Shown: positions 9,285-20,837 of the stretch, piece after piece | Position numbering within the stretch: the stretch's first letter is position 1 | How the letters are laid out: each line of letters begins with the position of its first letter | Assembly: GCA_015179045.1 (NCBI GenBank) | Contig: WHUZ01000036.1 | Coordinates: 124,001 to 188,000 of the forward strand | DNA from: Kalaharituber pfeilii | Lineage: Eukaryota; Ascomycota; Pezizomycetes; Pezizales; Pezizaceae | Length of the DNA stretch: 64,000 nucleotides | Direction: 5' to 3' | Program-made: the position numbers and the translations under genes | Notes under the pieces: model-generated | The model's input: the letters and a program-made list of their open reading frames with translations, nothing else | The model's database searches: none | Told to the model about the DNA's origin: nothing

Positions 9285-10054
9285 AAGACTCACCGGCTGT
9301 CTACCAAGTTCAGCTCATTCTAGCTCATCTCATAGTGTCAGATTGGAGCTATCATAGGTATAAAATACAGTTCATTCTACCTGATCTCACACTAGTGGGT
9401 CGGAGCTGCCACATCTATCAAATTTAGCTCATTCTGTATTATTTCGTGGTATCGAATTGGGCTGGCCATACATGTCAAATTTACTTTATCTCTAGCCATC
9501 AGGCCATACCTGCTCTACCAGTCAAATTCTCAGCTTATTGCAGCTTATTTCATGCCCTTGGGTTGGAACTGCCATACATATCTCATACTGAAATGGCAGC
9601 CAAAATGGCTACTGAGTTCACTGCCACAATAGCTGCCAAAATGGCTACCAAAATGCATACTGAAATGGCTGCTGAAATGGCCACTGAAATGGCTGCCAAA
9701 ATAGCTTCTGAAATAGGTACTAAAATGGCTACTGAAATGGCTAGGGCCAGCCATGCCTGTCAAATTCATCTCATTCTACCTTATCTCATACTGCTGGGTC
9801 GGGGCTGTTATATGTGCCAAATTCAGGTAATTTAGCCTTATCTCATAGGTCAGCTATACCTATCAAGTTTACTAGATCTAATACCATCGAGCCGTACCTG
9901 CTATACCTGTCAAATTTAGCTTATTGTGTCTAATCTTGTACTATCAGTCTTAGTGTCAGATTAGGCGGACCATATGTCAGATTCACTACATCTTACACTT
10001 GCAGGTCAGACTGCTCATGCCTGTCAAATTAACCTCATCTCATAGTACCAGTTA
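9285..10054. repeat. Degenerate TGTCAAATT repeat array, copy 1
   Basis: Repeats of a loose 55-75 bp unit containing CCTGTCAAATTYAGCTCATT followed by CATCTCA-like sequence and a gap containing GGTCGGAGCTG. The same unit forms arrays at 25.9-27.8, 56.9-57.15 and 58.06-58.6 kb. No coding capacity is evident. Confidence 0.7.
9585..9755. repeat. 9/18-bp minisatellite within the array
   Basis: Imperfect copies of ACTGAAATGGCTGCCAAA, giving plus-strand MATEMAAKM-type peptide repeats. It lies inside the TGTCAAATT array and is probably a local slippage expansion, not a gene. Confidence 0.75.
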
Positions 10055-10062
10055 CCCAGAAC

Positions 10063-11542
10063 CAGTGTTCCCAACCGGCCAGGCCTGAAACCGCTTGGGG
10101 CGGCCCCGGCGGAGCTTCTGATGGCCTGGGCCGGTTCAGGCCATTCAGGCCGGTTCAGGCCATTCAGGCCGGTTCAGGCCATTCAGGCCGGTTCAGGCCA
10201 TTCAGGCCGGTTCAGGCCACTCAGGCCGGTTCAGGCCATACTCACGTAAAGCGATTAATGATATAAAAAAAAAAAAAAATACTCACATAAATACTCAATA
10301 GCATCACCAGTTTGAGCCTGTGTGCTAAGGGAATTATTTTACTAGAGATTTCAGTTCACTTTGCTGTCTGTTTTAACTGCGTTCTGTGTTCTCATTCTAA
10401 TCATCTATGTAGAGGTAGGCACCCGCTGAATCTAACTCACACATCCTGCCATAGCAGAGTGCACTACATTCTCCTTCTACTTTTCGCAGTCCATATCTTC
10501 TCAATTCCATCCTCTCAGTTTCGCACCTATAGTACCTACACTCTGTAAAACTATTTAAGGGTTATCATGACCATCTTATATGTATACGCACAGTCGCAAG
10601 ATTACCTATTGCTAGCTATCATAATGGAAATTGCTCAATTCAGTTAACTATTACGTACATTATATGGTCTAAAATTATAGATATGTGGCCAAGGCAGTGC
10701 TTCGGCTGCTAATTGGTTGTCGTGATTTCAGGGATATATGCTGATCTCAATGATCAAAGGCCAAAATGCAGTTACTGATTGGTTGATGCTATTCAGGCTG
10801 GTCCAGACCAGTCCAGGCAGTCCAGACCAGTCCAGGTGGTCCAGGCCGGTCCAGGCGGTCCAGGCGGTCCAGGGGGTCCAGGCCGGTCCAGGCGGTCCAG
10901 ACCGGTCCAGACTGGTCCAGACCATTTAGGTATACTTTTTTAGTATTTAAACTCCGATAAATATCCACGCGTAGGGACTGCGGTCACATACCCGGCTATT
11001 CATCTTACTATCTATGATTCTTTCCACGTGTATTTATTTTGCCCACCTATTATTCTTTCAAATTGAGGCCACGTATCGCCCGTATTTATTCACTATCTAT
11101 TATTCTTTCCGCGTATGTTCATTTTGCCCAGCTATTACTTTTTCAAATTTAGGTCACATATCGCATCCATTTATTTACAACTATTATTCTTTCTATGTGT
11201 ATTTATTTCGCAGTCTATTCTTCTCTCCGATTGAGGTCAAATATCGCATGAGTTTATTTCACCATCTCCTATTCTTTACAGGTATATTTATTTCGCCACC
11301 TATTATTCTTTCAGATACCGTGCGTATTTATTTCACTATCTTTTATTCTCTCATGTATATAGCGACATTATTTTCACTCTTTGTTCTGTACTGGCCTGAA
11401 ACATTCAGGCAGCCTGGACCGGCCCAGGCCGACCTCATGGCTGGCCTGAAAGATCAGGCCAGGCCCAGGCCTAGATTTTCATGGTCCAGGCTGGCCCAGG
11501 TCATACCCTTGGCCTGGCCTGGCCGGCCCATTGGAAACACTG
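10063..11542. mobile_element. Non-autonomous hAT-type transposon, copy 1
   Basis: Terminal inverted repeats begin CAGTGTTCCCAACCGGCCAG at 10063 and end with CCCATTGGAAACACTG at 11542. Flanks are CCCAGAAC and CTCAGAAC, an 8-bp duplication with one C/T difference, the hAT signature. Subterminal GGCCGGTTCAGGCCATTCA repeats (10130-10240) and GGTCCAGGC repeats (10795-10925) are probable transposase binding arrays. No transposase ORF is present. Confidence 0.8.
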
Positions 11543-11840
11543 CTCAGAACCTCTCCAGACAGGCAGATTCTGCCCGCCACTACCAGACCTTATCAAACAA
11601 TAAACTTTACGCCATGACACTATAATACAGGTACCAATATTGTAGAGTAGATATGATCAATTGTTGGTATATAGAGTACACCACTTCAGATATACAAGAA
11701 CTTATTCATTTGTAGTGTAAAGCATTTTGAGAGTATGTAATTGAGGTGCAGGAGTAGGTAATAAAAGCTTTAGTATATTCTACAAAGTCTGCTCATAATT
11801 TTATTTATATAACTCTATATACAAGCTACAAACCTATAGC
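11543..11840 (+). repeat. Dispersed repeat with palindromic core, degraded copy
   Basis: Contains CAGGCAGATTCTGCC, then ACCTTATC...GATAAACTTTA-like sequence and CAGGTACCAA, followed by a RIP-like copy of the coding remnant seen at 19440-19780. Related segments occur at 14012-14960 (split), 20010-20110 (inverted) and 48665-48720. Confidence 0.6.
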
Positions 11841-12715
11841 AAAAACCTAAAAAAATACTAGAATATATAAAGTTGATAGTCTAGCTAGTGCCATTTGGCC
11901 ATAGGTCAATAATTTAGCTATTTGCAATAATTATAATCTAGCAGCTTGAGAAAAAGTTAATTGATGCTATAAATTTGGACCTTTGGTTAATGTAGTTAAT
12001 ACTATATTTTACCACATCTTGATATACACTACAATTCGATATACTTTTCCATTAAAACTAAGTAAATAAGAACCTATATATTTCTATAAATAGAACTTAC
12101 TTTTCTATACACCTTTTAGAAGGCTTAAAATAAGCATCATTCTTCAGATCCTATATCTCTACTTTAAAAACAAAGTAATTATGAATGAATTATATCTCTA
12201 CACATTTGTATATAAGTTTTAGTATATATTTTTGCAGTAAAATTGCAGATATAGAAATCTACCTACTGTACCTACAATTTATTTAATAGAAATATTTAAA
12301 CACTTTATTTGAGTAATTTATCTCTATAGAGATATATAAAAATAGTATTAATAAAATCCTTAAAGTAATCATTGAGTTATTTAAAATATTTTTATTCTCA
12401 TAGAAATATTATATATGAATAGTATTGGAAGAGGACTTGAAAATATATATCAGTATGCCAACGATACAATATATCAAAATAGACTGAATAAAGTTAAGTG
12501 AGTCAATATATAGCTAGGAAAGACTCTTTAATTATAAGACTATAGTTATTAGTATGATAGTACTAAAAAAGAGTAGTATGTTCAGTCTGTTGAAATATTA
12601 TATAAGAATCCTATATAAATAAATACTAAGATATTGTTACAAATTTTGCTGTTCCATAATTCTTTAAAAATATGTTCTTTGAGCAAGCAGAGGTATAGAA
12701 CACAAAGAATAAGTA
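11841..12715. other. AT-rich block, no gene
   Basis: TA-dense sequence with short runs only. I see no ORF or repeat ends that I can support. Confidence 0.6.
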
Positions 12716-12720
12716 TTTAT

Positions 12721-13518
12721 TGTTAGAGGTTGGCGACATCTCTGTGGAGAGGTCCTCCAGGGCGAGGGGGCGGCGGATGAGCTTCCTGAGCCGACATTGT
12801 GAGGCGGGGTAAGAGGAGCGGTGTAATGTTACGGGCGTGAGGGGCTAGGCTCCGGTGGGCGCTGGAAGGCACTGGATGTTACGGCTACGGAGGTGCGTAT
12901 TCGGCAGGCCGGAGTCGCTACGGAGGCGTATATACGGCGGGCCGGCTACGGATGTGTATATGCTGCGGGCCGGAGTGGCCACGGAGGCGTATATGCTGCG
13001 GGCCGAATGGCTACGGAGTTGTATATACGGCGGGCCGGAAGGGCAGCTGTTTTGCGTGGAGCGCGCAGCGGAGCGGAGCGATTCACGGGCGTAATGAGGA
13101 AACGATAGGTTTCAGAAGTATAGAGAACTTAGAACACCGCTTGTGTCTTGATTCTTCAACTGTGCTATCGCCTGTGCTTAAGTAGACTGAGCACATCATA
13201 CATGACTAGGCAAGCAAATAAAGAAACGGCAATTCAACAATGCCAATAATCATAACAAAGAAACATGCAACGTAGTACAGATGCTAGATAATAGCATGTA
13301 CTAGGGCATGTGCGCATATTAGCTTCATAAACCGAGTGCCAGGCCTAAAGACCTTACAATCAACGGTGACACACACTTCCTTAGCACTACCCTATTCAAA
13401 CACAAAGAATCCTCTGCCAAGCCTAACGGGTGATCAGTCCGGTCTAGCAGCACTGGCCTTACTAAGGATTCAGGGTAAGTGTTCCCCTGCTCGGGTAAGT
13501 CTCACCTTAGCCGTAACA
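12721..13518 (-). mobile_element. Gypsy LTR plus ~106 bp of leader, with its own target duplication
   Basis: The LTR spans 12827-13518 (692 bp, TGTTACGG...CCGTAACA) and is adjoined at 12721-12826 by the leader that follows the 5' LTR in the full element, including the same primer site. TTTAT flanks the whole segment (12716-12720 and 13519-13523). The left end TGTTAGAGG lies in leader sequence, so the 3' LTR and nearly all internal DNA are missing. Confidence 0.75.
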
Positions 13519-13751
13519 TTTATTTAGTGTCTCTAAATAGTGCTTACAAAATTCTGCTCTAGTAGTTGAGGTACATGCTCTTTTGCATGACTAGTTTTGG
13601 TAAAGAAGTATATCGAATTGTAGTATGCATCGAAATATAATAAAACATAGTAGCTATCTAGGATAAATTATAATAATTGGAATTGAGGTCTACAATTTAA
13701 ACAATAGTCTAAGCTTTTTATAATATTGAAGCTTATATTAGTATAGTAAGT
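13519..13751. other. AT-rich spacer, no gene
   Basis: No gene or repeat recognised. Confidence 0.5.
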
Positions 13752-14046
13752 AATACTACTTATTACTAGCATTTAGTACTATAATAGCATACTTTGGTTG
13801 AAAGGCTATGGCTACATTACTATTGATCCAGGCCTCCAAGAGAAACACTACTATTTTCTCTACAAAACTGTTCTCTCAAGAGAGAATATCTTGCTGCCAT
13901 ACTAGGTCACTGACCTCTTACACAGACTATGCCTAGCCTCTATTTTATATCACTAAATGCTACTAACAAGTACCAACATTTGATCTACCTATTATACAAG
14001 AACTTTTCCGAACAGGCAGATTCTGCCTGCTGCTTCTGGACCTTAT

Positions 14047-14894
14047 TGTCACGCGGCGGCAAGCTGGTGCTGCTAAGGGATACGGCCGGTTCAGGGTAAC
14101 AGTAGTTTTGCAAGCGCTGAATGGCAGAGGCCTGACAAACTTGACAGGAGAGGTTTGACAGGAGCAGTTCAGCGGTTCCAGTTCAACGGCGATGGCAGGC
14201 TATGGTGAAAAGGCAGAGAAGACCAAGTACTGAATTGGATCTAGGGATTGACAAGAATAACAAGAACATATAGACTGCGAGGAGCCATATGGGTCTATTA
14301 AGGAGACAAGACAACAGACAAGGAGAGAAGGAACTATTTACATGAGGGCAAGATAGAGCCTATATATACATGATAGGTTTATTACCTAAGAAGCATAATA
14401 CAAAGGTAGAAGCAGCGACGAGGGCAGCAGTAAGAACAGAGTAGCGAAGGCAGAGTTTTCATGGCAGGCGGGCGATACTGGCAGGCGGGCGATACTGGCA
14501 GGCGGCGATACTAGCAGGCAGGCTGTACTGGTGAGCGGGCTATACTAGCAGGCGGGCTGTACTGGCAGGCGGGCTATACTAGCCGGCGGGCTATACTAGC
14601 CGGCGGGTCGTACTGGCAGGCGGGCTATACTAGCAAGCGGACTATACTAGCAGGCGGGTCGTACTGGCAGGCAGGCTATACTAGCAGGCGGGCTATACTA
14701 GCAGGTGGATTATACTGGCAGGCGGGCTATACTGGCAGGCGGGCCATACTGGCAGGCGGGCCATACTGGCAGGCGGGCTATACTGGGAGGCGGGATACGG
14801 TCATGGCTTGCTGGTGGTCATGGCTTGCCGGCGGTCGTGGCTTGCCGGCGGTCGTGGCTTAGTGTACGGAGACTGTAGGGAGCGGGCCGTGACA
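14047..14894. mobile_element. Solo LTR (TGTCACG family), copy 1
   Basis: 848 bp beginning TGTCACGCGG and ending GTGACA, flanked by perfect CTTAT duplications (14042-14046, 14895-14899). A second copy is at 42602-43396. No internal region of this family is in the window. The CTATATATA near 14373 could be a promoter. Confidence 0.85.
14461..14790. repeat. 17-bp minisatellite in the solo LTR
   Basis: About 19 imperfect units of GGCAGGCGGGCTATACT. The second LTR copy has a shorter array (43017-43245), so copy number explains much of the length difference between the two LTRs. Confidence 0.85.
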
Positions 14895-15373
14895 CTTATC
14901 AAGTGATAAACTTTATGTCATGACACTGTGACATAGGTACCAACATTATAGGGTAGGTAGATCAAATATTGGTACTTGTTACCAGCATTTAGTAATGCAA
15001 AATAAAGGCTGAGCATAGTTCATATGAGAGGTCATGACCTGGTATGGCAACAGAGTATCTTCTCTATTGAGAGGACAGTTTTGTAGAGAAAATAGCAGTA
15101 TTTCTCTTGGGGGCCTTGGTAAATAGCAATATAGCTACAGCCTTTCAACCAACGCATGCTATTATAGCAACAAATGCTGGTAATGAGTAGTCTATGTACT
15201 AGATAGAAAAATAAGTATTTGGACAGGAGTGATAATATATACTATACGCTATGCAGTATTTAACGGAAACTAGCATATTTTCATATGCTTGGCAGTAAAG
15301 AATAGGTGTAACAGTCCAAATTCATTATGTCAGCTGTCCAAATACTTTCTTATATAATGAATTTGTACACTCT

Positions 15374-16910
15374 TGTTACGGCTAAGGTGAGACTTACTCG
15401 ACCAGGGGAACACTACCCTGAACTCTCAGTAAGGCCAGTGCTGCTAGACCGGTCTGATCACCCATTAGGCTTGGCAGAGAATTCTTTGTCTTCCGAATAG
15501 GGTAGTGCTAAGGAAGTGTATATCACCATTGATTGTAAGGTCTTTATGCCTGGCACTCGGTTTATGAAGCTAATATGCACACATGCCCTAGTACATGTTA
15601 TTATCTAGCATCTGTACTACATTGTATGTTTCTTTATTATGATTATTAGCATTATTGAATTGCCGTTTCTTTATTTGCTTGCCTAGTCATGTATGATGTG
15701 CTCAGTCTATTTAAGCACAGGCGATAGCACAGTTGAAGAATCAAGACACAAGCGGTATTCTAAGTTCTCTATACTTCTGAAACCTATCATTTCCTCATTA
15801 CGCCCGTGAATCGCTCCGCTCTACTGTACGCTCTACGCAAAACAGCTGTCCTTCCGGCCCGCTGTATATACGCCTCTATAGCCTTTCCGGCCCACAGTAT
15901 ATACACCTCCGTAGCCTCTTCGGCCCGTAGCACATACGCCTCCGTGGCCATCTCGGCCCGCAGCATATATGCCTCCGTAGCCTCTCCGGCCTGCAGCATA
16001 TACACCTCTGTAGCCACTCTGGCCCACAGCATATATACCTCTGTAGCCACTCTGGCCCGCAGCATATACACCTCTGTAGCCGGCCCGCCGTATATACACC
16101 TCCTGTTACGGGCGTGAGGTGCTCGGCTCCGGTGGGCGCTGGCAGGCACCGGATGTTACGGCGACGGGAGAGTGAATACGGCGGGTCGGGGTCGCTACGG
16201 AGGTTTGTGTACGGCGGACCGGAAGGGCAGCTACTCGGTATGGGGCGCGCAGCGGAGCGGAGCGATTCACGGGCGTAATGAGGGAACGATAGGTTCAGAG
16301 TTATAGAGGACTTAGGACACCGCTAGTGTCTTGATTCTTTTAACTATGCTATCGCCAGCCGGCGCTTATATAGACTTCAGCGCAGCCATACATGAGGGGT
16401 CAACAAATGAATAATTGGCTGGCAATGCGGCGATTCCTTATCAATGCCAATACCGGTGGTAATAGGCACACGTAACGAAAACATGCAAAAATAGTACGGG
16501 ACAAAGATAACGAATGTACTAATGCATGTGCGTATATAAATAAAGCTTCCGTAACTCGAGTGTATGCATCAAGCTGCATTCCGGATGACACACCCTTCCG
16601 TAGTACTGCCCTATCTAAACGATGCGAGAATCAACAGCCAGGCCTAACGGGTGATCAGTCCAGTCAATCAGCATTGGTCTTATGTTCGATTACAGGGTCA
16701 GCGTTATCCCCTTGGCGGGTAAGTCTTCACCTAAGCCGTGACAGCTAGTTAGTAGTGGAACCCTTGCCCCTTGCCACAGTGGTGGGTAAGTTTCCACCCT
16801 AGCCGTAACACGTCCGTAGTGACTCCGGCTCAGCGAATACGCACCTCCATAGCTGTAACATCCAGTGCCTTCCAGCGCCCACCGGAGCCTAGCCCCTTAT
16901 GCCCGTAACA
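15374..16910 (+). mobile_element. Plus-strand solo LTR of the gypsy family, itself interrupted
   Basis: Starts TGTTACGGCTAAGG and ends GCCCGTAACA at 16910, the reverse orientation of the full element's LTR. Flanks ACTCT and ACCCT match at 4 of 5 bases. It carries TCAAGACACAAGCGGT near 15741, homologous to the predicted transcript start, and about eight GCATATACACCTCYGTAGCC repeats at 15855-16100. A second LTR sits at 16104-16810. Confidence 0.75.
16104..16810 (-). mobile_element. Minus-strand solo LTR inserted in the previous LTR
   Basis: 707 bp from TGTTACGGGC to CCGTAACA, flanked by CCTCC and CGTCC (4 of 5). Its end region is partly duplicated (CCGTGACA at 16743, CCGTAACA at 16810). After 16810 the host LTR resumes. 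Confidence 0.7.
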
Positions 16911-17045
16911 ACCCTATCACGAAATTGGGACTGTCTTATGGCTATCACCAGCCAAGCATATGAAAATATGCTAGTTTCTGCTGAATACTGCATGATGCAT
17001 AAATATGCATTTATCTCCTATCCAAATACTTATTTTTCTGTTTAG

Positions 17046-17925
17046 TAGTACTGAGATAAAAATTTTCAAGAATAACTTGGGCCTCCTCTCTTATCGGGCC
17101 AATAGATTTCTATACTTTGTGGCTATGACCTCTACAAGTGGCTTCTGATCAGCAATTTTAATGTAACTATGCAAATCTCTGTCAACTTGAGTAAGTCGTC
17201 CTATCAAACTAATCAAAATAAAGATAGCTCGACTTCTATGATATTCTCCTGAATTAAGAATAAATCTATCTTAAAACTACCTCCTCACCTTCATCCCTTT
17301 ACAACTCCGCAACTTGACAATACAAAAGTAAGAGTCACTTTTATTCCATTGGCACTACTATATTGATACTGAAAAAATTATAGGTTATCGGGTTGTACTC
17401 TACTAAACTTGCTACTTAAGGAACTTGAATGCTATCGTAGATAGCCTAATAGGTAAGTGAGAATGCACTATACGATTCAGTAAAGGGTTCAGCAAGCAAT
17501 TCATTATATGAGCTAACTAGCAGCTTAGCAGATAAGTTAGAAAGTTCAACAAACAAGTTCAGCATATAGTTCTACAAGTGATTCGGCAAGTAATTCAGTA
17601 GGGGATTCAGCAAGCACTTTAGTGGGGGATTCAGCAGGCACTTGAGCGGGGGATTCAGGAGTGGATTCAGGACATTCAGAAGCCAATTCAACAAGTGATT
17701 CAGCAGATGATTCAGCAGGCGATTCAGCAAGTGATTCAGCAAGGTGTAGTTGATGGGTGGGCAACTGGGAAAGTTGGAACCTCAGAAGAGATAGTGAGCA
17801 TGGTGGTGGGATTTTAGCTATAGTTAGAGTAGTTGATTAAATAAATTTGACAGATACAGTTGTTGTAAATATAACTACAGTGGAAGAATGCGAGTATCCA
17901 GATAGGAATATGATATCTAAGGATA
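17046..17925. other. No gene; low-complexity repeat inside
   Basis: Mostly unremarkable. At 17546-17764 imperfect GATTCAGCAAGTGATTCAGC repeats give a minus-strand AESLAESPAES-like peptide, best read as a minisatellite. Confidence 0.5.
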
Positions 17926-18567
17926 CAGTCTAACCTTGCTATACTAGACGAGTAAAAATCTGGCACTTTTTGTCTGCTATAGCAAGCTTCCGGTATAGAA
18001 TAAAATGCTTCGCAAATGTAAAAAAGAGGTGGCAAAAATATGTATAGAAATTACTGGAGTAGGAAATAAACAAGTGCAGCAAACATTAACTCAATCAAAG
18101 TCTATTCAACATGCATCGCTCTCACCGCCTAGAAGAGGTCGAGCCTTCCAAGCTCTTGGAGAGCATCAAATATGCAAGCCTTGACTAGAGCCAAAACATG
18201 CTACGCTATCACGCTGACTGTTTCTCTGAAAGCTCATTAATTCACACCAAAGAAGCAGCAAACTCTACAACAATGTTCCAGCCTTCCAGCAGCAGTAGTA
18301 GTGGCAGCAATAGTGGCAGCATCGGTAGCAAGTGATAGCAGTAGCAGTGACAGTAGTAATAGCAGCAGTAATGGCAGCAGTAGTGGTAGTTAGCATTGAT
18401 GGCAGCAGAGTGGTAAACAACCAGTCTAAGTGGTAAAGTGGAGTAGTCTAAGATGTATTAGTATTAGTGTGTCCAGTATAGCAAATATTATTTGTATGGA
18501 GACAGGGTCTGGAGGTTTTTGTCTGGTCTGGTAGTGTTAGGGCATCCGCTATAGCAAGGTTAGACTG
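17926..18567. mobile_element. Pogo-type MITE
   Basis: Perfect 18-bp inverted ends CAGTCTAACCTTGCTATA, flanked by TA target sites (17924-17925, 18568-18569). Pogo/Fot1 elements typically end CAGTCAAACCTCGATATA. 642 bp, no transposase. It contains an AGC/AGT microsatellite at 18285-18415. Confidence 0.8.
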
Positions 18568-18659
18568 TAGTAGAGACCAATTTTAAAGGTACGGGTCTTG
18601 ATAATACAGTGCTATCCTTCGGTGTTAAGTGTACAACTCTGTCAGTTTTTCTCCTCTTG

Positions 18660-18775
18660 ATGGTGCCCCCTGAGGTACATCACCTTAGGCACGTCACCTC
18701 CTAGGTGTATCACTTCTCTAGGCACGTCACTTCCCTAGGTGCGCCACCACCCCTAGCAGTTGTATAGACTCTCAA
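18660..18775. repeat. ~17-bp tandem repeat
   Basis: Five to six imperfect units like CCTAGGTGTATCACTTC. No coding sense. Confidence 0.6.
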
Positions 18776-18878
18776 GCGAAGTGAGTAGGGTCTCTCAGAG
18801 AGTATATGTGCAAGCGGCTGAAAGAGTATGCTCAAACTCACCAAAAAAGATTCTCGCAGTCATGATGGTGCTATTTGC

Positions 18879-18960
18879 TACTTCATTTTTTTTTTTTTTA
18901 TATTATTAATCGCATGCCGCTCTGCAGGCTATGGCGATGTTTAGTTACATATGAAATAAA
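18879..18960 (-). mobile_element. LINE 3' tail (family A)
   Basis: Plus-strand poly-T followed by ATCGCATGCCGC...GGCTATGGCGATG, i.e. on the minus strand the hairpin CGCCATAGCC...GCGGCATGCG and a poly-A tail. The minus-strand sequence upstream (to about 19270) may belong to the same insertion but has no recognised domain. Confidence 0.65.
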
Positions 18961-19439
18961 AGGAAAGTTAGATATAAAAGTAGAAATCCCCAGAACTCCT
19001 ATATGAAGGGGAAGTGAGAATAATAACAATGACAATACCAGATACAAGTAGAGATCCCTGAAAACTTCTGTGTAAAGGGTTTGCTACTCGATGACAGCAC
19101 TGCAGAGCCCCTAACCCCAGTTGCAAGCTCTGTCTCAGCTCCCCCTACATGCTCTGCCCCTATTGCGAGTATAGCAAGTGGGCATTCTCTCGTATTACTT
19201 ACTGTACCAATATATACTTCCATATCACAACAAGCTTGGACTATTGTTTGAATTGCAGACACCAATTCCAATCACTTTAATTCATCCTAGATGGCTATTA
19301 ACTACATCAACCGAACCTACAGCATCAATGTCTCAAGCTGCCGAATTGTGATCATTGAATATTGACTCATGGCCAAACGGTGCCAGCTGGATTCTCAACT
19401 TCATATATTGTAGTGAGGTAACCTATTTTTTTTTTTTTT

Positions 19440-19780
19440 TTGTCTCTGCAATAGGATTGTAGCTTGTATGCAGAACAAAATTATTTAAACAGAGCAATGT
19501 CATGCTAATCTTTCTAGCGAAGAATTTAAACTTGTAAAGCAGTGTAGCTTATCCAGCAGTTTTAAAATTGTCAGGCTTTGTAAAATCTTCTGGACGTTTT
19601 ACTACATACACCTGCACTTCAATTGCACACCCTCAAAATGCTCTGCATTGCAAATAAATAAGCTCTTGTGCATCTGGAGTAGTGTACTCCAAATGTAATA
19701 TTCTACGAGCATGAGACAGCACAAGACGAAGCCTACCAGTAGTGACCGGAACTGATGAGCAAGTAATATGACAGGGTGAG
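19440..19780 (-). pseudogene. Unidentified coding remnant
   Basis: The minus strand encodes SHARRILHLEYTTPDAQELI, then a short stretch with RPEDFTKPDNFKTAG, interrupted by stops. A RIP-degraded paralogue lies on the plus strand at 11650-11840, so it belongs to a repeat family. I do not recognise the protein; a transposon ORF is the simplest guess. Confidence 0.4.
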
Positions 19781-19989
19781 GTACTACAGGAAACCTAAAA
19801 TTTCATTTTTGTTTCTTCATCTGCTCCTTAATTCAGATCTATTTTTCCATTTTTCATTTTTTACTTAATTGAGTAATCATGCATTCAAACTAGTAGATCA
19901 TAGCATGGGCCGACATTTGGTAGCCAGTGGGCATGGTACGTACTTACGTCACTAGTCCACTTTAAAACTTGTCTTGCCATATGCCTGTA

Positions 19990-20110
19990 CTAACAACTGA
20001 TCATACCTACCCCATAATGTTGGTACCTGTGTCCCAGTGTTATGGCGTAAAGTTTATCGTCTGATAAGGTTCGGGAGCAGCAGGCAGAATCTGCCTGTCC
20101 GGAAAGGTTC
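19990..20110 (-). repeat. Dispersed repeat with palindromic core, well-preserved copy
   Basis: Minus-strand order: GGACAGGCAGATTCTGCC, CCTTATCAGACGATAAAC, then CAGGTACCAACATTATGGGG. It matches 11553-11640 and the centre of the element at 13752-15196. The bases at 20104-20111 correspond to the uninterrupted target of hAT copy 1. Confidence 0.6.
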
Positions 20111-20423
20111 TGCCAGTTGGTAGTACCTGCTATACCTGTCATGGTCAGCTTAGCTATATATGTTAAAGAATATATACTGCCATTGTACTGCGAAGATGTG
20201 CTATTATTGCATTGCGAAAGTACATTGCTATTGCACTGCTGCCATTGTGCTATGAAAGTGCACTGCCACTACTCTGCGAAGGAATTCGGCGCGACAACAA
20301 CCACCTCAGGATGAGCATTTGGAAGTAACTCCATAACCACAACGTTCCACCCAGCAAAAATCATATAGATCGAAAGCTCTCAGCGAGCTGAGTCTTTTGA
20401 TTTAATTTTCATTCCCAAATACC

Positions 20424-20837
20424 TGATGTGATGACGGCTCAACAGCATCCACTGTTTCGCATGGGTACCGGTATCTAGAGCTGGCGGAACGAAGCCTTAA
20501 GGGCAGCCTCAATAATCAAATGTCAAGAAAAGAGTCTTCAATTATCTTGTCTGTGCGTGTCCATATCTGTCCATGACTGTATATCTCCGTGTATCTCTGT
20601 ATCCATGCCTGTTGCCATGTATCCATGTCTGTTGCTGCTTGCTTGCTTGCTTCCACAGTCCTATCTACATAGACCACCTTCGCCTTCCAACTGAGCCTAT
20701 ACATACATATCTCGCTTCTTAATCATAATTTTCTTCCTCATCCCATGCATGTGTCATCATATGGCCCTACCGTTGAGTACCGCTCCGGCCCGCGTATGGC
20801 CTTATTCTTTCCATCGGTACCGTGGTTACCACCACAC
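20424..20837. other. 414-bp segment present only in the left arm
   Basis: The right arm is continuous where this segment sits (AAATACC joined to CGACACC). No clear target duplication or inverted ends, so it may be an insertion here or a deletion in the other arm. No gene recognised. Confidence 0.6.

Larger units (their letters stand above)
13752..15196. mobile_element. Palindromic element with ~245-bp inverted arms, split by a solo LTR
   Basis: The left arm 13752-13998 is the inverted complement of 14953-15196 with scattered differences; a shared piece contains TCTCTACAAAACTGT. The centre holds CAGGCAGATTCTGCC and a CTTATCAAGTGATAAAC-type motif, where a solo LTR has landed. Without the LTR the element is about 600 bp. 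No ORF. The superfamily is unclear. Confidence 0.65.
15199..17045. mobile_element. Mariner-type MITE interrupted by nested LTRs
   Basis: Terminal inverted repeats CTAGATAGAAAAATAAGTAT (15199) and the complement ending TTATTTTTCTGTTTAG (17045), flanked by TA on both sides. ATAAGTATTTGGACAGG is typical of Tc1/mariner ends. Removing the LTR insertion at 15374-16910 leaves about 310 bp with no ORF. The same end recurs at 63972. Confidence 0.75.

Noticed and set aside
9446..9835. 129-codon ORF with MATEMAAKM repeats as a protein gene
   Set aside because: It is a slippage repeat within a noncoding array; composition is explained by an 18-bp unit.
14461..14790. Regular GC-rich repeats as a possible CRISPR or promoter array
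   Set aside because: The 17-bp units are contiguous, lie inside a solo LTR and recur in its second copy.
17546..17764. AESLAESPAES repeat ORF as a structural protein
   Set aside because: Short, no start context or neighbours, and fully explained by a GATTCAGCAAGT repeat.
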